A stretch of 64,000 nt of DNA from Vulcanisaeta distributa JCM 11213 (GCA_001316125.1 BBCS01000010.1:1-64000), one strand, 5' to 3'. Positions 51,500 to 62,510 are shown, numbered from the stretch's first letter. The notes: generated from the letters alone by a model not told the origin. A program made the numbers and translations.

Positions 51500-52566
51500 A
51501 TGTCCTGGAGGGGCGTATTATCCCTTAACTTCTATGAAGAACCAAACGTTGGCTATAAGGTCCATAGGCTTCACTTTAATGAGAATTTATTCCTACCACG
51601 TGAGTACTACGAGAAACTCCTCACCGTGTTGTTAGATCCAGACATGATTAGGTACTATACCGAACCCCTTAACCCCACATTTAATGAGGCATTGGCTAAG
51701 TATCTCAATGTTGATGCTAATAACGTGTTTTCTGTAGCCGGCGGTGATGAGGGATTGAGGTTACTCGTTCAATTTGCATTACATGGGTTTAGGAAGGTCC
51801 TTATCGTTGAGCCCACGTACTCAATGCCTAAGGTCCTGGCGGAGTCAATGAGGGTGGATACCGATCAATTCCTCCTTAAGCAGGATACCTACGAATTAGA
51901 TGTTGACGGCATTGTTAAAATTGGAGATTCTTACGATGTTATTTACATATGTAATCCAAACAATCCAACGGGTAATTTATTCAATAAAGAATTAATTGAA
52001 TACTTATTATCTCGCGTTAAATCTCTCGTGATTATTGATGAGCTTACGCCGAATTCGCCAGGTATAGCCTTACCGATTTAGTCAGGGATTATGATAACCT
52101 GGCAATAGTGAGGACATTCTCCAAAGCCTGGGGGCTTGGCGGGTCTCAGGGTGGGCTATATAGTGGCCTCTGACGTGGTCATTAATGGACTTAGCAGATT
52201 ATCATTACCTCACAACATTCCATATCCCTCAATGGCCTTGGTATTACGGGCCCTGGAATTAAGGGATTACGTTGAGAGGAGCATTGATGAAATGATTAAG
52301 GTGAGGGAGTACATGATTAGGTCGTTGATGGATTTAGGCTTGAGGCCAATACCCTCGGTAACCAATTTCGTAACATTCCACGCGGGTAGTCCCAACAGGG
52401 CCAACGACATGTATGATTGGCTATTTAATAAGGGCTTTGTGGTCAGGAACTTAAGCGGTAAGGTTCTTTGTGAGGATTGCCTTAGGGTTACGGTACCCCC
52501 CCCAAGCCCATTGCCGCAGAATTCATTGATGCACTGGGCGATGTTCTTCGTGGTTCAAATAAGTAA
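51500..52566 (+). CDS. hisC: Histidinol-phosphate aminotransferase
   Basis: Seventh step of histidine synthesis, transamination of imidazole acetol phosphate. The start reads [20 protein letters not shown]; the N-E-N motif is normal. [39 protein letters not shown], a frame change near 52045 ([14 protein letters not shown] expected and readable), [18 protein letters not shown] with the PLP lysine, and DCLRVTV near the end. A C8/C7 tract at 52496 causes another frame change; the protein ends [19 protein letters not shown] at 52566. About 355 residues. Confidence 0.88.
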
Positions 52567-52616
52567 GTTACATGGCTGTGCGGTTAGTGTAATTATTATT
52601 TTAAAGTCCATGGTAA

Positions 52617-52627
52617 TACTTATATAC
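52617..52627 (+). promoter_or_regulatory. TATA box of hisG
   Basis: ACTTATATACCC centred near 52622 lies about 45 bases before ATG 52668. It overlaps the end of hisC, so the his cluster may have a second promoter here. Confidence 0.4.
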
Positions 52628-52667
52628 CCTAAATATATGCGTTCCTGATGGCGCTGGAACATGCATA

Positions 52668-53515
52668 ATGGCAATCCCATCAAAGGGCCGTTTAGTACAA
52701 CCAACGATTAAGCTACTTGAGGATGTTGGTATTAGATTGCAGGTTTATGATGATAGGGCATTAATGATACCGACAAATTGGCCGGACTTAAACATCATTA
52801 GGGTTAGGCCTGAGGACATACCATACATTGTTGAGTCTGCGCCGCTGTTATGGGTATTACGGGGGCTTGATTACGTCATTGAGAGTCAGTCGGAGGTTAG
52901 GGTTGTTGAGAGGCTGGGTTTTGGTAATGGGAAGATCGTAGTTGCTGTGCCGAATGCGTCAGACATTAATGGCATCAATGATATGGAGGATGGGATAAGG
53001 GTTGCGACCAAGTACGTTAATTTGACAATGAACTACTTCAGGGCTTACGGCAAGAATGTGAGGATAGTCAGGATATCGGGTAGTGCCGAGATAATGCCTC
53101 TCCTCGGTGTGGCTGAGGCCATAGTCGACGTAATGTCGACAGGAACCACACTAAAGATTCATGGATTGAAGCCGATCAGCGTGATCATGGAGACGGAGGC
53201 CGTACTCATAACCAACAATACAGGATTTGATAAATGCGGCGAAGTAATGGAGAGATTCCTCCTACTACTGCGTGGCGTTAAATCCTCAATTAATAAGAAG
53301 TTAGTCTTAATGAACGTACCCATGGAATACCTGTCCAAGGTACTATCCATACTACCCGCCATGGAGGACCCACCGTGGCCGACATCGCGAATAAGCCGTT
53401 TAAGGAGGTAATCAGCGTGGTCCCTGAGAATGAATTACCAAGTCTCCTCGTTAAATTAAAGAATGCGGGTGCCAAGGACATACTGGTCATGAGTATTGAG
53501 AAGGTGATCGCTTAA
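52668..53515 (+). CDS. hisG: ATP phosphoribosyltransferase (long form)
   Basis: First step of histidine synthesis. The start MAIPSKGRLVQPTIKLLEDV is the family N-terminus. VRIVRISGSAEIMPLLGVAE, AIVDVMSTGTTLKIHGL are the PRPP-site residues. The C-terminal regulatory domain (HisG_C), reached by a frame change at C3 near 53375, reads ANKPFKEVISVVPENELPSL and KNAGAKDILVMSIEKVIA. About 283 residues, the length of histidine-inhibited long forms without HisZ. hisA follows after two bases. Confidence 0.9.
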
Positions 53516-53517
53516 TG

Positions 53518-54190
53518 ATTATCATACCATCAATCGACATAAGCGGTGGTTATGCAGTCAAGAGGGTTAGGGGGGGTGTGAGGGTACGGAGTTAATTAGG
53601 CTCAGTGTGGATGAAGCAATTAAATTAACGAGGAGATTTAACTTCGTACACATAGTCGACTTGGACGGTGCCGAGCAGGTAGATTAGTGAATATTGATTC
53701 AATAGCCAGGATAAGCCGTGAATTCAGCGGTAAATGCGAAGTGGGCGGTGGCATTAGGACGCCCGAGGTCGGTAAGGAAGCCCTTAAGTTATGTAGTAAG
53801 GTCGTCATAGGCACCGCAGTCCTCGAGGGGCCAGGTGCCATTAATGAGTTCATTAAGAGCCTTGGTTATGAGTCTGTCGTGGTTTCGATAGACGTATTGG
53901 GGGGGAATTTCGTAATGAGCAGGGGGGGTTGGACTAAACCCGTAGGTGAGTTACAAGCAGTCATAAACTCATTACCCAGGGTACACACCCTAATTTACAC
54001 AGCCATTGATGTGGAGGGTACTGGCGCGGGTCCTCTAATTAGTCGGGAAGTAATTGAGTTACTGAGGGGGTAAGGCTGACGAGGTTTTCTACGCGGGTGG
54101 CGTCTCCACATGCGGGCATATCGAGCAATTAAGGGATTTGGGTCTCGATGGGGGTCATTATAGGCTATGCACTCTATGTGAAGGGTGTTG
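53518..54190 (+). CDS. hisA: ProFAR isomerase HisA
   Basis: Amadori isomerase of histidine synthesis. The beginning is MIIIPSIDISGGYAVKRVRG, and after a G7 tract at 53569 the next text is TELIRLSVDEAIKLTRRFNF, VHIVDLDGAEQ and VNIDSIARISREFSGKCEVG. GGIRTPEVGKEALKLCSKVV, IGTAVLEGPGAINEFIKSLG and VVVSIDVLGGNFVMSRGG follow, then after a frame change near 54071 ADEVFYAGGVSTCGHIEQLR and [16 protein letters not shown]. The phosphate loops (GGG, IGT) are present. About 225 residues. hisB begins within its last codons. Confidence 0.85.
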
Positions 54191-54806
54191 ACTGTGCAGG
54201 CCGCTGGGGGCAAGACGGGCTGAGGTTAGGCGTGAGACAAGGGAGACGAGAATTTACGTGGAATTGGCATTAGCCCCCCCAGGCGGTATTAGGGTTTCGA
54301 CACCAATTAAATTCCTCAACCACATGCTTGAGACATTCATATTTTACATGAATGCGTCGGGGGGAGATCGTAGCCGAGGACCTGAGGGGGGTTCGATGAT
54401 CACCATGTTGCTGAGGACGTCTTCATAGCCCTGGGCATGGCGATAGATAGGGCGTTGGGTGATAGGGTCGGTATTAGGAGGTTTGGTTGGTCCATGGTTC
54501 CCATGGACGACGCACTCGCGGTGACTTCTGTGGATCTTGGGGGGGGCAGGGCTTATTGGGTGTTTAGGGGGGGGTCATTCATTGGTGAGAGGATTGGCGA
54601 CTTAATGACACAGATGATACCCCCCCACATCATTAGGACCTTAGCCACGTACTCAAGGGCGACCATACACGCGGAGATAAGGTGGGGGGGTGAGAATGAC
54701 CACCACATGGCCGAGGCGCTGTTTAAGTCCCTGGGACTCTCGATGGCGCAGGCCATGGAGTACGTTGATAACTCAGTGAGGAGTCTGAAGGGGGACCCTG
54801 CAATGA
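54188..54806 (+). CDS. hisB: Imidazoleglycerol-phosphate dehydratase
   Basis: Mn enzyme of histidine synthesis. Motifs: [20 protein letters not shown] (usual LLDHML motif read as FLNHML), [20 protein letters not shown] with the metal histidines, and [20 protein letters not shown] with the second set. Frames change near 54225, 54360 and 54388. The text after the last motif, NSVRSLKG, should end TLQ-stop; a G5 run at 54790 where G4 is expected joins it artificially to hisF. The true stop is TGA 54804-54806, overlapping the hisF ATG. About 195 residues; start TTG/GTG near 54188 is uncertain. Confidence 0.82.
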
Positions 54807-55557
54807 GGCCCCTAGGCATCGTTAGGAGGATTATACCCTGCCTCGACGTGGATGCGAACGTGGTGGTTAAGGGCATTAACTTCGAGGGTCTTAGGGTGAT
54901 GGGCGACCCGGTGGAGTTGGCGAGTAGGTATGAGGAGGAGGGTGCCGACGAGATTTTCCTCCTCGACATAACGGCCACCATCGAGGGTAGGAAGACGTTC
55001 CTAAGGACTGTTAGGGATGTTGCAGGCGCGATAAACATACCGCTGGGTGTTGGTGGTGGCATAAGGAGCCTTGAGGACGCAGGCGCAGCGTTCAAGGCTG
55101 GGCTGATAAGGTTAGTGTGAATACTGCGGCCGTTAGGAACCCCCCCGAATTAATAACAATACTCTCTAGGGAATATGGTGCCCAATCGGTGGTTGTGGCT
55201 ATTGACGTTAGGAGGCGCGGTAATTCATGGAGGGTCTACGTGGAGAGCGGTAAAAGGGAGACCGGGCTTGATGGTGTTGGGTGGGCCAGGAGGGCTGAGG
55301 AGCTTGGCGCTGGCGAGTTATTAATAACGAGCATTGACGCGGACGGCACTAGGGCGGGTTATGACGTGGAGCTCTATAGGGCAATTTCTGAAGTAGTTAA
55401 TATACCAGTCATCGCCAGCGGCGGTGCTGGTAGGGTTGAGCACTTTGCGGAGGTCCTGAAGTACGCAGACGCAGCCCTCGCCGCGAGTGTTTTTCACATG
55501 GGGCTAATAAATATTCAGGGGGGGCTTAAGGCTTACCTAATGGAGAGGGGGCATTAA
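54803..55557 (+). CDS. hisF: Imidazole glycerol phosphate synthase, cyclase subunit
   Basis: Cyclase partner of HisH. The start is [20 protein letters not shown] and the following [60 protein letters not shown], then a frame change near 55105 where G4 is written G3 ([16 protein letters not shown] expected). The C7 tract at 55140 gives VRNPPELI for [47 protein letters not shown] and ASVFHMG complete the barrel. About 250 residues. Catalytic Asp residues (CLDVD and TSIDADG) are present. Confidence 0.9.
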
Positions 55558-55667
55558 GGTGAGGATGTGATTTTATGAATGTAAGTTGGTGACACGTTAA
55601 TTATTAAGATTATTGATATTGATAATGTAAATGGGTGTTGCCGTTAAGGGGGGGTTCACGGGACGAC

Positions 55668-56107
55668 TTAGATTTCGTGAAATTCTGACGAGGGGGGGTT
55701 TCCAGCATCATTAAACCATATGCGTAGGTTACTTATGTTGTTTGAGTCGAAGCATGAGCGGGTACCAGGTGGCATGCATTACCGACTTGATACACAAGTA
55801 GGAGTACTGCGTCCCTATCGCAATCAACCCTGAAACCTATTAAGTATTGGTAATGACCGCTAGTCTCACCCTTTAGCCAAAGCTTCTTCCTACTTAATGA
55901 CCAGTAGTGCACCATGCCCGTGGTCAACGTCTTTATTACGGCATCCCTATTCATGCTCGCAACCATCAACACGTCCTTCGTTTCGTAGTCCTGGACCACG
56001 GCTATCACGGTATTGTCAGTATGTCTATACCATAAGGAATCAGCGATCTTCCTGGCCTCATCCTCACTGAGCCTAAGCACCTTAATGTTGCCTGGTGGAT
56101 TGAACAT
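55668..56107 (-). CDS. hisI: Phosphoribosyl-AMP cyclohydrolase
   Basis: Zinc enzyme of histidine synthesis. VIAVVQDYETKDVLMVASMN, TTGMVHYWSLSRKKLWLKGE, SGHYQYLIGFRVDCDRDAVL and LVYQVGNACHL are the full family core, with both zinc cysteine/aspartate groups. A frame change near 55757 gives GTRSCFDSNNISNLRIWFND, the family's GxxSCF end, stopping at TAA 55670-55668. About 145 residues, single domain without HisE. It is on the strand opposite to hisF and hisE. Confidence 0.88.
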
Positions 56108-56187
56108 TATACTTACCGAGGCATCCCGACTATTTAGTTTTTCTGTATGGGGGCATAATTGATATAAAGCATATATAGACTTAAGCG

Positions 56188-56499
56188 GTGATGGTGTGTC
56201 AATTCCTGGATGAGTTGCAGGACATAATCGATGATAGGATTAAGCACGGAAACTCCAATAGTTACACCCATAGACTGGTCAATGGTGGTGTGGACTTGAT
56301 TAGTAAGAAGGTTGGTGAGGAGGCTGTGGAGGTCGTAGTAGCCGCCATGAGGGGGGGTGATAGGGATTGGGTAGTTAGGGAAACGGCGGACTTAATGTAT
56401 CACTTACTCGTTCTCCTCAGGTTCATGGGCATTAAATTCGATGATGTGTGTGAGGAGTTAACCAATAGGCACATGGCGAGGGTTAGTCCCAATGGTTAG
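56188..56499 (+). CDS. hisE: Phosphoribosyl-ATP pyrophosphohydrolase
   Basis: Second step of histidine synthesis. Intact 103-residue MazG-like protein: LDELQDIIDDRIKHGNSNSY, THRLVNGGVDLISKKVGEEA and VEVVVAAMRGGDRDWVVRET, where the GEEAVEV and ETADLMYHLLVLL elements hold the Mg ligands. Starts at ATG 56188, or 56191. It overlaps hisH by eight bases, so the two are co-translated. Confidence 0.9.
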   Translation: MMVCQFLDELQDIIDDRIKHGNSNSYTHRLVNGGVDLISKKVGEEAVEVVVAAMRGGDRDWVVRETADLMYHLLVLLRFMGIKFDDVCEELTNRHMARVSPNG

Positions 56500-57097
56500 G
56501 GTCGGCATTATAAACTACGGCGTAGGTAACCTGGGAAGCCTAATTAATGCATTTAGGAGGGTTGGTTCTGAGCCTACGATCATCAATGAGCCTGGTGAAT
56601 TCATGAACGTGAACGCCATAGTGCTTCCAGGCGTTGGCTCCTTCGACGCCGCCATGTCCAGGCTTGATAAATTCAAGGACGCACTGACAGGGATTAGGGG
56701 TTCAACACCAATACTCGGTATTTGCCTTGGACTCCAGGTAATGTTTGAAGCCAGTGATGAGGGTTCACTAAGTGGCTTATCATGGTACCCAGGCCGAGTC
56801 AGTAGGTTGAGGGGGGGACCTAGGGTGCCGCACATTGGTTGGGACCTCGTGAAAAGCGTGAAGCCCTGTGAATTGCTTAGCGATAATGGGTACTTCTACT
56901 TCATGCATAGTTATGCCGTGATTAACCCAGGCAGTGAAATACCGTACTCGGGAATCACGCATTACGGAGGAGACAACATACTCAGTGTGTTGTGTGATGA
57001 AAGAGTCGTGACGTTTGGCGTTCAATTCCACCCAGAAAAGAGTTCCAAAAATGGTTTGGAGGTATTACGACGATTTATCGAGATTGCCCGTAAGTAG
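56492..57097 (+). CDS. hisH: Imidazole glycerol phosphate synthase, glutaminase subunit
   Basis: Provides ammonia to HisF. Intact, 201 residues. GIINYGVGNLGSLINAFRRV, IVLPGVGSFDAAMSRL, PILGICLGLQVMFEAS with the nucleophile Cys, VPHIGWDLVK, FYFMHSYAV and TFGVQFHPEKSSKNG with His and Glu complete the class I triad. The G7 tract at 56811 codes RGGPRV. Its end overlaps the convergent hisD by 33 bases. Confidence 0.92.
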   Translation: MVRVGIINYGVGNLGSLINAFRRVGSEPTIINEPGEFMNVNAIVLPGVGSFDAAMSRLDKFKDALTGIRGSTPILGICLGLQVMFEASDEGSLSGLSWYPGRVSRLRGGPRVPHIGWDLVKSVKPCELLSDNGYFYFMHSYAVINPGSEIPYSGITHYGGDNILSVLCDERVVTFGVQFHPEKSSKNGLEVLRRFIEIARK

Positions 57098-58294
57098 CCA
57101 CTCCGTTATTGACCTAGCGTGGTTATTAAAGCCCTCCCGCACGGCCAATGAGGCTCCATGCCTCGCCAATTCACTCACCAGATCCCTGCTAACAGCTTTG
57201 ACATAGACCACGGGCTTCAGGAAGTCATAAACCGAGAGGGCACCCCCCCTCCACCTAGCGGAGGATTCGGTGGGTAATACATGGCTTGGGCCGGCAACGT
57301 AATCAATCATTGCGGAGGGCATTGAAATGGACACGGCACCGGCATTCCTAATATTATTAATTAGTTCCCCCCCAGGCCCCCCCATAATGTCACGTGCTCT
57401 GGCGCCAACTCGTTTATTAAGTCCACGCAATCTTTAGGCCCATCAACAAGCGTTGATAAGTAATTTAGGTTATTGAGCCTTGACTCAATGGCGCTCAGGT
57501 ACTTCTCATCCCAGGTAATTACCACCGCGATTGCCGAGTTATGCTCAAGCTGAGCCATAATGTCCAGGGCAACAACGCTCGGATCAACCGATGGGTCCGC
57601 ACAAACTACAAGCTCGGTTGGGCCCTCAATACCGTCAATACCCACGTACTGCGAGACCAGATACTTAGCCGCCTGCACATAGGCGTTACCTGGTCCAACG
57701 ATCTTATCAACCTTGGGTATTGACTCCGTCCCAAAGGCCATGGCAGCAACGGCCTGCGGACCACCCACCCTGAACACCCTGGCGTTTAACTTTAGCACCA
57801 CGTAGGCTATCTCCGGGCTTACGCTGCCGTCCCTATTCGGCGGTGTCGTCACCACCAACTCCTTAACACCCGCCACCCTGGCTATGACGCCCGCATTATG
57901 AGTGTCGAGAAGTAACCCCCCCTGGCACGTAAATCCCAACCCTCCCAATCGGCACCCACCTAACCCCCCCCTAATCAATCCACAACACTCCTCCTCGAAA
58001 TCGCTGGGCATTAACCTACGGTTAAAGTCCTCCACGGACCTGTAAGCCGCATCTATGGCCTGCGCGGTGTCCTTATCGACCTTAGACGCCAGCACCCTTA
58101 ACTCATCTACGTCAACCTCAATACTCTTAAGCGCAACACCATCGAAATTTTTAGTATATTCAATCACGGCCTCATCACCCCCCTAGCCTTAACGTCATCC
58201 ACAATAGCCTTGACGGCGTCTACGTACTTATCTAAAGCCTCATCCTCCTAAACTCATTAAGGAGTGACTCCTTACTTAACCTCAGGGAAGGCAC
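57065..58294 (-). CDS. hisD: Histidinol dehydrogenase
   Basis: Last two oxidations of histidine synthesis. The N-terminus, read from GTG 58294, is PSLRLSKESLLNEFRR and then DKYVDAVKAIVDDVKARGDE; frames change near 58230 and at a C6 tract near 58182. PIGRVGIYVPGG lies around 57920 in the frame between two C7 tracts. Then VGGPQAVAAMAFGTESIPKV, DKIVGPGNAYVQAAKYLVSQ, GPTELVVCADPSVDPSVVAL and LEHNSAIAVVIT. ELAPEHVTL and YVAGPSHVLPTESSARW follow a frame change near 57385. The motifs of the zinc and NAD sites are complete. About 405 residues. Confidence 0.88.
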
Positions 58295-58301
58295 CAATAA
58301 G

Positions 58302-58310
58302 CGCTTAAAT
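58302..58310 (+). promoter_or_regulatory. TATA box of pantoate kinase gene
   Basis: CGCTTAAATACATG centred near 58306, about 30 bases before ATG 58337. This spacing decides the start for a leaderless message. It lies between the divergent hisD and pantoate kinase genes. Confidence 0.45.
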
Positions 58311-58336
58311 ACATGCTTTTAAGCATGCCACTGACC

Positions 58337-59185
58337 ATGATAATCATCGACGTGCCACTTCACATCACGAGTATTTGGTTACCGATATATGGAAACGACC
58401 CAGTGAATACGGGTTCTCTGGGCTGCGGCATCGTCATAAGGCCCGGGGGGGTGAGGTTCATGTTTAAGCCGGCGACCAGTCCTACTAGGTATGGCATTGA
58501 CCACGTGGACCTGGCACTTAGGGAGTTGGGCGTTAATGCGGAGGTTAATTACTCATCGCCCGTGCAGTTAGGTGTTGGTTATGGGATGAGCGCCGCGCTC
58601 GCGCTTGGCACAGCCCTGGCGCCGCCGTAATTGCACGTAAGCCATTAATAAAGGCGGCCCAGGTTGCCCACGCGATTGAGGTGAGGCTTGGTACTGGGCT
58701 TGGTGACGTGATTGCAGAGTACTACGGAGGCGGTATCGAACTAAGGCTGAGCTGGTGCCCCCGGTATTGGGGGGGTCATCGACAGGATCCCATACCCGCA
58801 GGATTTAGTTGTCGTAACCGCGGACCTGGGTAGGTACTCAACAAGTGACATGCTCCGTGAATTAAGGGATAGATTGGCAACACTGGGTGGTAGGTACGTA
58901 AATGAATTAACCAGTGAACCAACCTATGAGAAGTTCGCGGAGTTAAGCACGGCATTCTCCAGGGAGGTTGGCTTCCTGACCAGGGACCTTGAGGATGGGG
59001 GGGTAAGGCCATGTGCGCGCCACGCCGATGCCTACTACGTTAAGAAGAGGGTCTTAGCATTCCTAACGCGTAGGGATGAGGCTGAGGCCCTGGTCAATTG
59101 CCTGAAAATGGTTGGTTATGAACCGAGGATTTTTGAGCCGTCGAATGAGGGCGTTAGGGTGGTAATTGATAAGGGTGATGCGTAA
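58337..59185 (+). CDS. Pantoate kinase (archaeal CoA pathway, GHMP kinase)
   Basis: Phosphorylates pantoate before coupling to beta-alanine. DVPLHITSIWLPIYGNDPVN, TGSLGCGIVIRPGG, then GVGYGMSAALALGTALA, the GHMP glycine loop, resemble archaeal pantoate kinases (vPhHITgfw...GS.GaGi). The second half has AIEVRLGTGLGDVIAEYYGG, a glycine-rich loop, and ends PRIFEPSNEGVRVVIDKG. Frames change near 58625 and 58770. About 285 residues. Starts at ATG 58337, placed by the TATA box. PPS and panB lie at the end of the window and complete three steps. Confidence 0.78.
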
Positions 59186-59235
59186 TAAAAATATATTAAG
59201 TAATGCAATGAACGATATACTGAGGTTAACCTGAA

Positions 59236-59768
59236 ATGATTGATGAGTTGCTGATTTCGATGCTTGGATTGATAATTACCATAATAGGTATGTTAGGCGC
59301 TGCGTTGTATTGGCTTGGCGGTAAGTTCAAGGAGGTTGACATGAGGTTTCAGCAGATTGATAGGAGATTTGAGGAGGTCGATAGGAGGTTTGGGGGGGAG
59401 ATTGAGAGGAGGCTCGCCAACTTTGCCGATTCCGTTAAGTCGGCTACCGTGGCCATGAACTCCATGGTAATCGAGTTCCTGGGCGTTAAGGGATTGATAA
59501 GCCTGGCGAGGCGTCATTCCTAGTAAACGAGGTTGCTAGGTTATCCCAGTCAATGAGGCTTAACCCAATCACTAAGGAGGAGCTTGAGTATATAAAGTCC
59601 GTATTCTCTAAGGGTGATATTGATAAGATAAGCGTTGAGGAGCTTGAGAGGGTCGCGGAGATAGCCAAGCGTTGGTGGTGGGAGGACGGCTCGGAAATAG
59701 CCTATAAAATATTTCTTTACACATGGATGTTAAGAGCATACAAACTATATGGTAAGAAGGGTAATTGA
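59236..59768 (+). CDS. Membrane-anchored coiled-coil protein
   Basis: MLGLIITIIGMLGAALYWLG is a membrane helix, then FKEVDMRFQQIDRRFEEVDR repeats a seven-residue pattern (RF..ID/VD), a coiled coil. After a frame change near 59512 the text reads LNPITKEELEYIKSVFSKGD, IDKISVEELERVAEIAKRWW and IFLYTWMLRAYKLYGKKGN. About 176 residues. A AATATATTAA box lies near 59190. Similar designs are found in predicted archaeal proteins of unknown function. Not linked to the CoA genes by overlap. Confidence 0.5.
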
Positions 59769-59811
59769 GTTAGCACTAATTTGTTTAAATGGCGTTTTCC
59801 CAAACCCTTAA

Positions 59812-61338
59812 TTACTCAGGTGGTATTTCCATATATGTTAGGGCCAGCGGTATTCCCTCCCTCCTTCTAATGTATGAGGCTACAGCGAATATAGCTAGGC
59901 CTATTATGAATATTACTGATGATTCGGCAAGCAACTGGAGTGGGTTACCTGTTATGAATAGGTAATACTGTGGTTGCGTTAACCAGTAGTAGGCGAATAT
60001 TGATAGGACGGCTAGGTATATAACGTCCAGTGTGATTAGGACCTTCCTATCCACGCCTAATTTCGTGATGCCTCTGGCATGCATTACCAATGCCAATACC
60101 ATCGACACGACGAATGTGAAGACCAACAGCACCAGTGCGTCCAGGTTTATTGCGTATAGTAGTGCCGCGCTTAACGGCGTCAGGATGAGTATGTATATCA
60201 AGACCACGGTAATTAATAAATCGACCAAGTGAGCCACGATTGGCGAGTGCGTCCTTAGGCTCACGTAGGAGAAGGCCCTTGGGAGAACCCTATCCATGGA
60301 GAAGGCGAGTAGGTACCTCGATATTTGGATAATGACGCCAGTCACGGGTGCTATGTACCAAAGTACCGATGAGTATGCCAATGCAATGGCTATTGGCGTG
60401 TGTATCAGCGCCAGGTCAGCGCCGGGGGGGTTAACAAGCACATAGCCATTGTCCACCCCGTAGGCACTCATGTAGCTCGCACCGATGTAAAACCTCAAGC
60501 CAAAGCCCCCTGAGGAATGCCGTAATGAACAGCGTGAAGAACAGACCGCCGAGCACGAACATGCCAATAACACCAAGAAGTGCCGTTAATCTATCCCTCC
60601 TAATCTCACCACCTATGGTCACGGGGGGGTAATTCACGTAGGCCCAGACAGCCGTTGTGAAGGCGATCATACCAAACAACCCATATAATCCACCGGTTAC
60701 CGATGCCTTATTAGCCTCATTCAAGGCCTTTAAGTATTCAGTGCCAAGCGAGCTCTCGATCATACCCTGCGGTAATAATAACGCATAGATTGCTGATGCC
60801 ACGAAGGTTGCTAGGGCAGCCAGTGACATGACCGTGAACATTGTTAACCCGGCCCTGGCCGAAACTATGTTAACCATGATTAATACGATGATTAATATCA
60901 CGGCTAATATGAATTCATTCCTCGGATTAAGCACCACACTTGCTAATGGGTTATTCAATGCCTGCATGACCGTGCCAGTTGAGCTATGGCGAAGTACACG
61001 AGGACGGCATCATAGAGCATCTCACCCACGGTGAAGTTGAACCAAGCCGCGAAGCCTATGTAGGGATTCAGCCTTGAGAAGTACACGTAGTCACCAGCGG
61101 TCCTTGGGTACTGCCTGGTTATGTAGTACCATATCAATGCCCCCCCGGGTATAAACATGAGCCATGAAACCACCAGGGCTATGTAGGCTATGGCCCCCCC
61201 TGCGCCATATAGGTAAAGCCCAGCGAGGTAGACAAACGGTATAGTGAGGAAGCCATTATAACCCATGCTCATTAATAATAGTTTGAAAGGCCCAACCTCC
61301 CTAACAAGGCCTGTGCTCTCCCTAACAAAGATTCTCAT
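59812..61338 (-). CDS. APC-family amino acid permease, second copy
   Basis: About 500 residues, twelve helices. MRIFVRESTGLVREVGPFKL precedes helix 1, the same as the permease at 27.7 kb. PRTAGDYVYFSRLNPYIGFA is the loop after helix 2, and TIGGEIRRDRLTALLGVIG the one after helix 6. Frames change near 60960 and 60505. The ATG at 61338 overlaps the aminotransferase stop (ATGA), so the two genes form an operon in which the enzyme comes second. Substrate is probably an amino acid matching that enzyme. Confidence 0.75.
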
Positions 61339-62510
61339 GGCCTAACACCACTTAGGAATGCCTCCACTGCATCGCCCACCTTAACCCTGTGACCAAGCTC
61401 GTTTAAGGCCTTAGCCAGAGCTATGATGGCATTCACCATTATGTTTATGGATGCCGTGTACCCCCCCATGTGCCCGATCCTAAGCACCTTACCCCCCCTT
61501 AACGGCCCCCCCCATGAACCGGCTATGAATACCCCATACCTCCTCGCCGCCTCTATACCTTAATGTCACTTAAGCCATTGGGTACGTAGAATGCCGTGAC
61601 GGTCGGGCTCGAGAAGCTCTCCGACTCAGGGACCAACCTTAGATTCATGCCTCAACAGCCCTAACAACACCCTGAGCCACGGCCCTATGCCTCACATAGA
61701 CGTTGTTCAAGCCCTCCTCACGAATCATTCTAAGCGACTCAAGCAGGCCATTGATCAACGGCTCACTATGGGTGTATGGGAACTCCATCCTCTCCACCAC
61801 ATCCCTCCACAACCTAATGTTAGGTAAAAACCCCCCCTGTAATTGACCCTCTCCATGGTCTCCCAAGCCTCATCACTGACGGCCAGTATTGTCAAGCCAG
61901 ACGGCAGGTTAAGCACCTTCTGACTACCACCAATGAGTACGTCAATGCCCCCCCACCCAACATTAACCTCCACACCACCAATTGACGAAACGGCGTCAAC
62001 AATGAGGAGTTTACCCTCAGACTTAACGGCCCTCACCAATTCCTTAAGGTCATTTAACGTCCCACTTGGCGTCTCGCAGTGAACCATCGTAACGACCCTC
62101 ACATCCTTAGCTTCATTCCTGAGGAACGAAGCAACCTTGTCTGGATCGAGCACCTTTGTATACTCGACCCTGTGGACGATGGGGACCCCCCCACCATATG
62201 CCTGCACTAAATCAGCGAAGGCATCGCCAAAGACACCATTACTCAGCACCGCAACCTTATCCCCATTCCTAACTAGGTTGGCGACCGCAGCCTCGAGACC
62301 GCTCATGGCCTCACCAACCCACACAATCACATTACCCCCCCTCTTAGTACCGAGGATCTCCGCAAGCATTGACCTAGCCTCATCATAACGCCTAAAGAAC
62401 TCTAGATCGAGGTCGGGGGGGTTTGTGGTTCGTCTAGCCATTGCGAGCAATATCCTATGAGGTATTTCCGTAGGCCCTGGCGTTGCTATTAACGTATCCG
62501 TTACAAACAT
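61335..62510 (-). CDS. Class V aminotransferase (serine-pyruvate/alanine-glyoxylate type)
   Basis: About 385 residues. ATPGPTEIPHRILLAMARRT opens the family; VWVGEAMSGLEAAVANLV is the small-loop site; MVHCETPSGTLNDLKEL, LLIVDAVSSIGGVEVNVGW and DVLIGGSQKVLNLPSGLTIL with the PLP lysine follow. Frames change near 61835, 61648, 61560 and 61490; the C-terminal part NLRLVPESESFSSPTVTAFY and GKVLRIGHMGGYTASINIMV is readable. It belongs with the permease, which starts at its stop codon. Substrate could be serine, alanine or glyoxylate. Confidence 0.8.

Noticed and set aside
54437..55120. Apparent HisB-HisF fusion in one open frame
   Set aside because: The fusion exists only because of a G5 run at 54790. 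With G4, hisB stops at TGA 54804-54806, which overlaps the hisF ATG in the usual ATGA manner.
55590..55720. HisA-like fragment (VNGVAVKGG, RDDLDFVKF) on the plus strand between hisF and hisI
   Set aside because: It is the antisense of the hisI C-terminus, which continues to 55668 in another frame and carries the family GxxSCF motif.
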